Positions 1-6,561 of a stretch of DNA of 29,771 nt are shown here, piece by piece; within the stretch, counting starts at the first letter, position 1, and every line of letters begins with the position of its first letter. The DNA comes from CAYVGO01 sp964450725 (GTDB lineage Bacteria; Bacteroidota; Bacteroidia; Bacteroidales; UBA932): NCBI GenBank assembly GCA_964450725.1, contig CAYVGO010000025.1:1-29771 (forward strand), written 5' to 3'. The notes under the pieces were generated by a model, which did no database searches, was not told the DNA's origin, and saw only the letters and a list, made by a program, of their open reading frames with translations. A program made the position numbers and the translations under genes.

Positions 1-6
1 TGAGAA

Positions 7-45
7 AGGGCTGAATCAATCAAGATGATTCAGCCCTGTTTTTTT
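7..45 (+). terminator. Rho-independent terminator of a gene left of the window
   Basis: A perfect 12-bp stem (7-18 pairs with 26-37) encloses a 7-base loop and is followed directly by seven Ts at 39-45. This is a textbook intrinsic terminator for a plus-strand gene that ends just outside the window. Confidence 0.85.
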
Positions 46-113
46 GAAAAAAAAATACTTTTACCGGACAGCAATGAAAAGTATTATTCTTATGTGTTAT
101 TGCTCTTGGCTTT

Positions 114-467
114 ATGGCTTGTGATACAGAAGATGATACAGAATATAATCTGCCGGGCGAGTGGTACACTTCTGAAGAGATAGATTTTGGTAAATATACT
201 TGGGGAAGAGGAACTGTAATGACGTTTAATCGTCAATATCAAGGTACTATAGGTTCTAATGGAGATCCTGATTATTTAATTTTCAGATGGAATTGGGTAA
301 GAAGTAACTATAATCTTATGGAACTTGAATTTATTGGCGACGGAAGTATGGCATATATCCAAGGGGCTTCAGCAGATGCTAATTCATTTAGCGGCACTTG
401 GTATAATAGTTGGATGGAATATAGAGATGGTGTAAATGGACAGCCATTCCGAATGCGGCGCCAATAG
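114..467 (+). CDS. Small lipoprotein, start region frameshifted
   Basis: The readable frame gives 117 residues beginning at an internal ATG, rich in Trp and Tyr (GEWYTSEE, FRWNWVR, GTWYNSW), as in small lipocalin-like beta-barrel lipoproteins. I do not recognise a named family. Upstream of 114 the same frame continues through codons for KVLFLCVIALGFMAC, an ordinary lipoprotein signal with a lipobox ending at the cysteine of codon 3, followed by acidic residues (DTEDD) that resemble a Bacteroidota surface-export signal. The only suitable ATG, at 74, is one base out of frame: ATG is followed by AAAAGTA where AAAGTA would restore the reading. Either this copy is broken by a one-base insertion in the A run at 77-80, or the sequence has an error there. 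No other ATG, GTG or TTG precedes the signal in frame after the TGA at 75. Starting at 114 would remove the signal, so the protein would stay in the cytoplasm. Confidence 0.6.
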   Translation: MACDTEDDTEYNLPGEWYTSEEIDFGKYTWGRGTVMTFNRQYQGTIGSNGDPDYLIFRWNWVRSNYNLMELEFIGDGSMAYIQGASADANSFSGTWYNSWMEYRDGVNGQPFRMRRQ

Positions 468-512
468 TTGATTTACTCAAATATAAGAGAAATGGATTAA
501 CATTCTTCTAAT

Positions 513-560
513 AATTACCAAAGCGGCAGTTCAAATATTTGAACTGCCGCTTTGGTAATT
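513..560. terminator. 48-bp perfect palindrome, probable bidirectional terminator
   Basis: Positions 513-560 equal their own reverse complement along the full length (24 bases each way, no central spacer). The element lies between the plus-strand lipoprotein gene and the 3' end of the minus-strand ssrA gene, which stops 4 bases away. It probably ends both transcripts. It lacks a strong T-tract on either side. Confidence 0.7.
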
Positions 561-563
561 ACG

Positions 564-959
564 TGGAGTTGGCGGGAGTTGAACCCGCGTCCAAACAACG
601 CCAATCGTTGCCTTCTACATGCTTAGTTTTTCTTTGATTGTCGGGATTACAACAGACGAAAAACTATCAATTATAATCCTTAACTACTAAAATTCGCCAT
701 TTGTCCGTAGTAAACAAACAACTATTCCTTAAGATTTGATGCCTTATAAGTTTTCACGTAAGGAAGACCTGAAAACAAGACACTCGTCTAACCCACCTTG
801 TGAATTAGATAGCGATGTAGGATAAAATCAACTACTACGCAGCGAGAGAATAGTTTGTGTTGCCAGTTAAGGCTTGCACCTCAAGATTAAAGAGCCGAAA
901 GTACAATGCTCTGCATGCTTACACCGCTTAGTCTATTGCTGTCGAAACCAGACAACCCC
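564..959 (-). ncRNA. ssrA: tmRNA (transfer-messenger RNA)
   Basis: tmRNA rescues stalled ribosomes together with SmpB and tags the unfinished protein for degradation. The 5' end (959 downward) reads GGGGTTGTCTGGTTTCGACA, the conserved start. The 3' end has the T-arm GCGGG-TTCAACT-CCCGC and the acceptor strand CAACTCC, which pairs with 5' GGGGTTG allowing one G-U, then the discriminator A at 564. The tag reading frame runs from 864 to 835 and encodes GNTNYSLAA followed by TAG and a second TAG, close to the GETNYALAA type known from this phylum. The CCA end is not encoded: the bases after the discriminator are CG. The gene begins 23 bases after the rpmH stop codon, so it is probably made from the rpmH transcript and then processed. 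An apparent plus-strand ORF at 874-1083 is a shadow of this RNA gene and rpmH. Confidence 0.95.
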
Positions 960-982
960 ATTATGCGGATTTGTTGTTAATG

Positions 983-1135
983 CTAATAACGCACTTCGTC
1001 AGAAACAGTTAATTTTTTACGACCTCTTGCTCTGCGTGCTGCAAGTACACGACGACCATTGGCTGTGGACATACGCTCTCTGAATCCGTGTTTATTTCTT
1101 CGTTTTCTGTTTGATGGCTGAAATGTTCTTTTCAT
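983..1135 (-). CDS. rpmH: Large ribosomal subunit protein bL34
   Basis: A 50-residue, very basic protein. It begins MKRTFQPSNRKRRNKHGF, carries the middle motif RMSTANGRRVLAARRARGRKKL and ends SDEVRY, which is the full bL34 pattern at normal length. It binds 23S rRNA in the large subunit. The start ATG (1135-1133) lies about 18 bases after the predicted transcription start of the promoter at 1161-1192. It is not next to rnpA or yidC here, unlike in many bacteria. Instead it is followed after 23 bases by ssrA. Confidence 0.96.
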   Translation of the reverse strand: MKRTFQPSNRKRRNKHGFRERMSTANGRRVLAARRARGRKKLTVSDEVRY

Positions 1136-1160
1136 AATATATTCTCCGATTTTAGGGGGA

Positions 1161-1192
1161 CAAAGGTAATGATTTTTTTATCTCAATACAAA
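1161..1192 (-). promoter_or_regulatory. Bacteroidota-type promoter for rpmH-ssrA
   Basis: On the minus strand TTTG (1192-1189) is separated by 20 bp from TACCTTTG (1168-1161), matching the primary-sigma consensus of this phylum (-33 TTTG, -7 TAnnTTTG). Its upstream box lies only about 10 bases from the stop codon of the M48 protease gene. Confidence 0.8.
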
Positions 1193-1201
1193 TTATTTGA
1201 A

Positions 1202-2035
1202 TTACAGTAACGAATTTTTAAGTTGGCTATAGCGTTCCTCAAATGTATTTCCAACTTTACCTCCTAATTCCTTCCACTGATTTTCAATATTCTGTATTCT
1301 GTTCGGAGGTGATGGATGAGTACTCATAAACTCATCAAAAAAACCGGCTTTTGCACTGCCATTCGATATTTTTTCAAAAAAGTATTTGGCACCTCTTGCA
1401 TCATACAGTGTAGGATAAAGATATTTCACAGAAGAAGCATCGGCTTCTACTTCATCATTTCTGCTGAATTTTAAAGTTACCAATTGTGAACCTATTTGCG
1501 CTAATTGTTTAACACTTTCTTTTTTAATGAGCAAATCTAACAAAACATTAGCGCCATATTGCTCTATCATTTGCTTGGCACTGTGTCGGTGATCAGCATG
1601 AGCTATTTCATGAGCTAACACTCCTGCAAGTTGTGCTTCATTATCTAAAAAGTTAATTAATCCGGTATAAACATAAATATATCCGCCGGGTAAACAAAAA
1701 GCATTTAGGGTCTCTTTATTGTCAATAATGTAAACCTGCCATGTGAATTTATCTTTGTATTGTACTTTTCCTGAATTTAGAATTTCCTGCATCATTCGCC
1801 TTAGTTCTTGATAAGCATAAGCATACTTTTGTTCATCAAGCAGAGGATATTCTGTTGGACTTGCTTTAATTTGCTCTACGGATTGTAATCCTAACTGTAT
1901 ATCTTTTTCTACAGGAAAGACTAAATCTGTGGCAGTATTCACAATGTTTTTTGCGGTAGTATTTTGTGTTGAACCGCAATTTGTCAGTAAAGTAACCGAC
2001 AAAAGAAATAGAAGAAAAACGGTAATTTTTTGCAT
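1202..2035 (-). CDS. M48-family zinc metalloprotease, lipoprotein
   Basis: A 277-residue protein with a lipoprotein signal (residues 1-20, lipobox LLTNC, lipidated Cys20). The zinc site HEIAH is at 142-146, with His142, His146 and the catalytic Glu143. The third ligand is most likely Glu195 in the ExxxD motif EVEAD. The conserved C-terminal stretch STHPSPPNRI is at 238-247. These identify the peptidase M48 (Ste24/HtpX/BepA-like) family. There is no multi-spanning membrane part and no TPR tail, so it resembles the short periplasmic lipoprotein type (LoiP/YggG-like) involved in envelope protein quality control. It is the last gene of a run with the methyltransferase (24-base gap) and the esterase. 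Confidence 0.9.
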   Translation of the reverse strand: MQKITVFLLFLLSVTLLTNCGSTQNTTAKNIVNTATDLVFPVEKDIQLGLQSVEQIKASPTEYPLLDEQKYAYAYQELRRMMQEILNSGKVQYKDKFTWQVYIIDNKETLNAFCLPGGYIYVYTGLINFLDNEAQLAGVLAHEIAHADHRHSAKQMIEQYGANVLLDLLIKKESVKQLAQIGSQLVTLKFSRNDEVEADASSVKYLYPTLYDARGAKYFFEKISNGSAKAGFFDEFMSTHPSPPNRIQNIENQWKELGGKVGNTFEERYSQLKNSLL

Positions 2036-2059
2036 AAAATTTTATTTGTAATTAATTGA

Positions 2060-3241
2060 TTAGCCTGTTCGGAACTGCTTATGTATTAACTGTCTTGCAA
2101 AGTATTCAATCACATCTACATTGACTGAATTACCCAGTTGCTTGTAGGCAATGCGGTCATTTTTATGTAATTTGATTTTATCGGGAAAACTTTGCAGTCT
2201 GGCAGTTTCACGTGGTGTAAGTTTACGTTTTAGTGAGCCGACGATAGAAGTTTGTGTAATGGCCACCAATGCCGGGAAATAGGTTGGTTTTTTTATTCTA
2301 ACTCCAGAAGGGCGAAATTGAATAATATTTGACCATATTGTCGGACTTTTCATATCACCGACTTGCCATTCAAACTTTGCTTTAGCTCCAAAAAATGAAG
2401 ATATTGTAAGACTTTGTTTTAACCATGCTTTGATAAAAATTTCATTGGCTTGGTATAAAGAACGATTGTGTTGGATAATTTGCTGTTTCCAAGTCGGTAA
2501 TTCTGAAACATTCCGCTGTAAGTTTTCAGTTGTAAATTCTTCCGTCCAAATTGGAAATGCAGGCAATCTACCGTTTTGGCAACGGACATTTTGAATAAAT
2601 ATTTCCCACTGTTCTAATACTTGATTTTCTGTTTCTGAAAGGCGATATTTTTTTGCATTTTCATTCTCCTCAATAATTGTATGGGGATTACATTCGGGAA
2701 TATTCTGAGGAATTACAAAAGGCTTATCAGAGGCTGAGTCTGATTTTTCACATAGAATAAAAACACGTTCTCTAAATTGAGGAATACCTAACCAATGAGG
2801 GCTAAAGATAATGGGCTTATCAGGAAATTTGTATCGCAACTCCGTTAAATGTTCTTTAATGACGTGCCAGGTTCTCCCATTATCGTGTCCAATCAAGTTA
2901 CGGACATTTTCAAGCATTAAAAATTGAGGCTTATGATATTTGGCAATCCTGATAATATCAAAAAATAACGTTCCTCTGACGTCTTCCAATCCGGCCTGTT
3001 TTCCGGCTTTTGAAAAAGCCTGACAAGGAAATCCGGCGCACAATACATCGTGAGAAGGAATTGCAGACTCATTAATTTGTTGAATATCCCCATGAGGCAT
3101 AATACCGAAATTTTCATAATAAATTTGTCTGCACTCAGGGTCAATATCAGAAGCAAATACACATACACCCCCTAATTTGGAAAGTGCAGCATGAAATCCG
3201 CCGATACCACAAAACAAATCTATAAAATCAAATGGGTGCAT
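2060..3241 (-). CDS. DNA (cytosine-5)-methyltransferase
   Basis: Transfers a methyl group from S-adenosylmethionine to carbon 5 of cytosine in a specific DNA site. All key motifs are present in the usual order (numbering from the ATG at 3241, 393 aa): motif I DLFCGIGG (8-15), motif IV PCQ with catalytic Cys73, motif VI ENV (111-113), motif VIII QFRER (155-159), motif IX RETARLQSFP (344-353) and motif X QLGNSV (from 368). The target-recognition part lies at about 165-340 and I cannot assign a specificity. The start at 3241 is preferred over a TTG at 3259 because AGGA sits 8 bases upstream and motif I normally lies near the N terminus. No restriction endonuclease gene or very-short-patch repair gene is adjacent, so it looks like an orphan enzyme. 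It follows the esterase gene by 18 bases, as in an operon. Confidence 0.95.
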   Translation of the reverse strand: MHPFDFIDLFCGIGGFHAALSKLGGVCVFASDIDPECRQIYYENFGIMPHGDIQQINESAIPSHDVLCAGFPCQAFSKAGKQAGLEDVRGTLFFDIIRIAKYHKPQFLMLENVRNLIGHDNGRTWHVIKEHLTELRYKFPDKPIIFSPHWLGIPQFRERVFILCEKSDSASDKPFVIPQNIPECNPHTIIEENENAKKYRLSETENQVLEQWEIFIQNVRCQNGRLPAFPIWTEEFTTENLQRNVSELPTWKQQIIQHNRSLYQANEIFIKAWLKQSLTISSFFGAKAKFEWQVGDMKSPTIWSNIIQFRPSGVRIKKPTYFPALVAITQTSIVGSLKRKLTPRETARLQSFPDKIKLHKNDRIAYKQLGNSVNVDVIEYFARQLIHKQFRTG

Positions 3242-3259
3242 ACAAATATTCCTAACCAA

Positions 3260-4039
3260 TTATTTTTTTGATTGTGAAAAAAGCCAAGACATAAAATCTT
3301 TTTCTGCAAATGCGGGCACCCAACTTCCATGTCCGGCATTAGTATATTCTTTATATTCTACAGGTATTTTTAATCTTTGTAATTCTGCGGTAATTTTACG
3401 TGAATTTTCTACCGGTACAATATTGTCATCACTACTATGATAAATTCTAAAAGCCGTAGTTTTTTCACATTTTTTTAGTCTGTCAATATTGACGCCACCA
3501 CAAATTGGAATGGCTGCCGCAAACACTTTTGGATTACGTATAACCATATCTAAGGTAGCCATTCCACCCATAGATAGTCCGATGATATACACCTTTTTTT
3601 TATTCACATATTTTTTTTGTAATAGTGTCTTTAAATAACTTTGAACATTATAAAGTGGCAAAGATATTTCTTCATTTTTGGCATAAGTAATTCTATCCCA
3701 CTTTTGGGGTGCTGCGTTATTAAATATCCAATAATAATTTAATGGACATTGAGGTGCGACAACAATGGCTGGATATGTTTTTTGATTTTCCGATTCTTCA
3801 AAAAGCGGTGCAATAAAGTTTAGTTGTTTCTCGTTGTCATTTCCTCTTTCTCCCGCTCCATGCAAAAAAAGTACAACAGGATAACTTTTGGTGGAATCAA
3901 AATCTATTGGATAAAGAATACGATAAGGTAAAGTAAGATTTTGTGAATCTGTAAATTCAAATTTTTGAAATTTACTTTGTGCCTGAGTTGTTAGAAAATG
4001 TGTAGAAAGCAGTAGAAATATTAAAATACATTTTTTCAT
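3260..4039 (-). CDS. Secreted alpha/beta hydrolase (esterase / prolyl-oligopeptidase-like)
   Basis: A 259-residue protein with a signal peptide (about 1-20, ending TTQAQ) and one alpha/beta-hydrolase domain. Visible elements are the oxyanion-hole motif LFLHGAGERG (58-67), the nucleophile elbow GLSMGG with Ser156, the probable acid Asp205 in HSSDDNIVP and the catalytic His237 in AGHGSW. This matches the secreted esterase group related to feruloyl esterases and PHB-depolymerase-like proteins (phospholipase/carboxylesterase fold). The substrate cannot be read from the sequence. It is the first gene after the promoter at 4128-4157 and is followed closely by the methyltransferase gene. Confidence 0.85.
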   Translation of the reverse strand: MKKCILIFLLLSTHFLTTQAQSKFQKFEFTDSQNLTLPYRILYPIDFDSTKSYPVVLFLHGAGERGNDNEKQLNFIAPLFEESENQKTYPAIVVAPQCPLNYYWIFNNAAPQKWDRITYAKNEEISLPLYNVQSYLKTLLQKKYVNKKKVYIIGLSMGGMATLDMVIRNPKVFAAAIPICGGVNIDRLKKCEKTTAFRIYHSSDDNIVPVENSRKITAELQRLKIPVEYKEYTNAGHGSWVPAFAEKDFMSWLFSQSKK

Positions 4040-4127
4040 TATTAAACGGTTTATTGATTATAATTTTCAATTAAAATAAGGTCGTTTTAAGGATCTAAGT
4101 ATTTCACCTGTAAATAATTTTGAGTTA

Positions 4128-4157
4128 CAAAAGTACATGACTTTTTTTGAAATTCAA
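4128..4157 (-). promoter_or_regulatory. Promoter for esterase-methyltransferase-protease operon
   Basis: On the minus strand TTG (4157-4155) is followed after 19 bp by TACTTTTG (4135-4128), a match to TAnnTTTG. It lies about 90 bases upstream of the esterase start and beyond the end of the YihY gene. Confidence 0.6.
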
Positions 4158-4176
4158 TATTGCCTTATGGAAAGTT

Positions 4177-5505
4177 TTACGATAAGTTCAATGCTAACAA
4201 TGATTGATTGGCCGGTGATTGTTGAAGTCCATGGTCAAAATTATCAAAAATATCGGTTAAAATTGTTTTGTCCTGTCCATGAATAACTTGAACTTTTGAT
4301 GTTTGAGAAAGTGTCAATTTAGTAATAATATCATATAATGTAATTTGATGTACATCCATCGAAGGTAAGTATCCCTGCTCTTGTGCTGTCGGATTAAATA
4401 TTTTAGTGATTAATCCTACATTTTGGAGTATGATTAGCATTTCTCGGGTTAATGGCAACGAAAGTTTAAGTTCTGCAGACAATTCAACATCTGTAAGATG
4501 TGGTTTGTGAGTTGTGAAATTACGGGCTATTTTATACATTATTAAAATGGCTAAAGATTGCTGTTGTCGATGACTTAGTTTTATTTTTTGATAACTGTAT
4601 TCATATTCTTTACGATTTTGAATAACACAACTCATTTGAGCCCCAAACAAAATAATCATCCAACTCATTTGTGTCATCAAAAGAAAAAGCGGTAAGGCTG
4701 CAAAGCTTCCATAAATAGCACTGTATTTAGAAACAGTTACCTGAGAATATACATAAAATTGCAAGATAAGGTCATAGCCTACAGCTGCTACAAGCGCCGC
4801 TATTAATGCCGGTTTTACTTTCACTTTCGTATAAGGCAAAATCATATACAGCAATGTGAAAAGAATCATCAACAAAATATAGGGTAATAGTACTAATGAT
4901 TTTTTAAGAATAACCACAAGATGCTCTGGCATGACGGAAGATAATGTAGAGGTTACTGTTGTGGATAAAAAAATGATAATACCATTAATTAAAATCAAAA
5001 AAACAGGAGCAATCAGTAGAATGGAAAAGTAATCAGTAAATTTACGTACGTAAGGTCTGTTTTTCTTGATTTGCCAAATGTTATTCAATGTACCTTCAAC
5101 ACTTCCCAACAAACTCATAACACTCCACAACAAAAAAGCCAATCCTACCCCGACAATGACTCCGCCTTTGGCATTTTGAAGTAATGATTTTGAAAATCCA
5201 AGCAACAATGTCAAAGTTTCCTGCTGTTGTGAAAATTGCTGCTGTAATATTTCGGTCAAATATTCTTCTAACCCAAACCCTTTGGCTACAGCAAATAAAA
5301 GGGCTATGACCGGCACAATAGACATGAGAGTAAAGTAAGTTAATGCCGATGCTCGAATGGTAATTTTATCACTAAAAAATTTGGAGATAGTAACAGATAC
5401 GGTTTTTATAACAACGACAATAATTCTTTGATACGGTTTTAATTCAGATTCATTGAGAAACCAAATATCATGAGTAATAAAATTTTTCCAGCGATTAATA
5501 TTCAT
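4177..5505 (-). CDS. YihY/BrkB-family inner-membrane protein
   Basis: A 442-residue membrane protein. The N-terminal 295 residues hold about six hydrophobic segments (roughly 53-75, 113-140, 160-185, 203-225, 233-258, 268-293), with the family motif around RASALTYFTLMSIVPVIAL (51-69) and the conserved region NNIWQIKKNRP. This is the YihY/BrkB family, once annotated as ribonuclease BN. Its transport or envelope role is not settled. Residues from about 310 to 400 form a soluble C-terminal part that resembles a winged-helix domain (helices around DVELSAELKLSLPLTREML), an extension I believe is common in Bacteroidota members. It is last in a four-gene run, 25 bases after the EEP-fold gene. Confidence 0.85.
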   Translation of the reverse strand: MNINRWKNFITHDIWFLNESELKPYQRIIVVVIKTVSVTISKFFSDKITIRASALTYFTLMSIVPVIALLFAVAKGFGLEEYLTEILQQQFSQQQETLTLLLGFSKSLLQNAKGGVIVGVGLAFLLWSVMSLLGSVEGTLNNIWQIKKNRPYVRKFTDYFSILLIAPVFLILINGIIIFLSTTVTSTLSSVMPEHLVVILKKSLVLLPYILLMILFTLLYMILPYTKVKVKPALIAALVAAVGYDLILQFYVYSQVTVSKYSAIYGSFAALPLFLLMTQMSWMIILFGAQMSCVIQNRKEYEYSYQKIKLSHRQQQSLAILIMYKIARNFTTHKPHLTDVELSAELKLSLPLTREMLIILQNVGLITKIFNPTAQEQGYLPSMDVHQITLYDIITKLTLSQTSKVQVIHGQDKTILTDIFDNFDHGLQQSPANQSLLALNLS

Positions 5506-5530
5506 ATATCAAGTACTTTAATGAGATAAT

Positions 5531-6541
5531 TTATTTTGATAAAACAATATAGACAGGGAAATGGTCGCTATACCCGCCGGTATATTTTCGACCTTCGAAG
5601 GTGCGTAAAGGTATTCCAACAAGTTTTCCGCGAGATGTTGTTAACTTTTCTGATGAAAAAATATGTGTCGATAAATAAGCATACCCTTTTTTACTGTTAA
5701 TTAATGGTTTTGAAATGATAATCTGGTCAAACAAATACCATGAAGACTGAAAAGCCAAAGTTCCATATCCTTTTTTTGCCAATGCGTAACTTGTGTTCCA
5801 CAGTTGTGTGTTATCGGTCAATTCTTTATCAGCTTTCAGCGTTACAGTTACACTTTTATCGGTCGGAGTATCATTAAAATCTCCGAATATAATAATTTTC
5901 GGATTACGGTAAGTCTGTTTCAAGTCATCTACTATTTTACGGGTAACATTTGCGGCTAAGATTCTTTTGTGCTCAGAAGCCGATTTTCCCGAACGTCGCG
6001 AAGGGTAATGAATAGTAATAAAGTGTAGTGTGTCATTACCAATCACTCCCGAAATCAACAACTGATCTCTTGTCGCAAATTTTGCATCAGAAGGGTCTGT
6101 AACTTTATAAACGGTATCATGGTATGGCTTATAAATATCTCTACGATAGAGAAAAGCAGTTCCCAAACCACGATTGTCAGAAGAAGGATAAATCACCACT
6201 CCGTATTTATTTTGCTTGAGTGCAGAAGACCGTGTAAGCGCATATAATACGTCTTCATTTTCCACTTCACAAAATCCCATGGTAACCAAAGGCATTTGTG
6301 TTATTTTTTCGATATTTGCCAACACTTCTCCTATTTTTTCAACTTTAGCAAAATATCTTTTTGTATTCCATTGATAACTTCCTTTAGGTGTAAAATCGTC
6401 GTCATCTTTATGGGGATTGTCAATGGTGTCAAATAAATTTTCAAGGTTATAGAATCCTACGGCAATTTTTTGTTGAGCATTGACCACGAAAGAAATCCAA
6501 CAAAAAATTAAAACAATCAGGAAAGAGTATTTTTTCATCAT
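5531..6541 (-). CDS. Secreted endonuclease/exonuclease/phosphatase-fold protein
   Basis: The protein has a signal peptide ending near VVNAQ and then a single endonuclease/exonuclease/phosphatase (EEP) domain. Motifs in order are FYNLENLFD (metal and substrate Asn), GFCEVEN (metal Glu), HYPSRRSG (catalytic His), GDFND (Asp and Asn) and the terminal SDHFPV (Asp-His pair). All catalytic positions of this magnesium-dependent phosphodiesterase fold are present, so it should be active outside the cytoplasm, perhaps on nucleic acid. A phosphoester role is equally possible. The start is one of two consecutive ATG codons (6541 or 6538). A TTG just upstream is less likely. It lies 20 bases after trkH. 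Confidence 0.88.
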   Translation of the reverse strand: MMKKYSFLIVLIFCWISFVVNAQQKIAVGFYNLENLFDTIDNPHKDDDDFTPKGSYQWNTKRYFAKVEKIGEVLANIEKITQMPLVTMGFCEVENEDVLYALTRSSALKQNKYGVVIYPSSDNRGLGTAFLYRRDIYKPYHDTVYKVTDPSDAKFATRDQLLISGVIGNDTLHFITIHYPSRRSGKSASEHKRILAANVTRKIVDDLKQTYRNPKIIIFGDFNDTPTDKSVTVTLKADKELTDNTQLWNTSYALAKKGYGTLAFQSSWYLFDQIIISKPLINSKKGYAYLSTHIFSSEKLTTSRGKLVGIPLRTFEGRKYTGGYSDHFPVYIVLSK

Positions 6542-6561
6542 CAATAATTTTTATCAAAACA

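Noticed and set aside
874..1083. 69-codon plus-strand open frame
   Set aside because: It lies opposite the tmRNA 5' part and rpmH, which explain the sequence fully.
3242..3259. TTG start for the methyltransferase
   Set aside because: The ATG at 3241 has an AGGA at good distance and puts motif I at the normal position.
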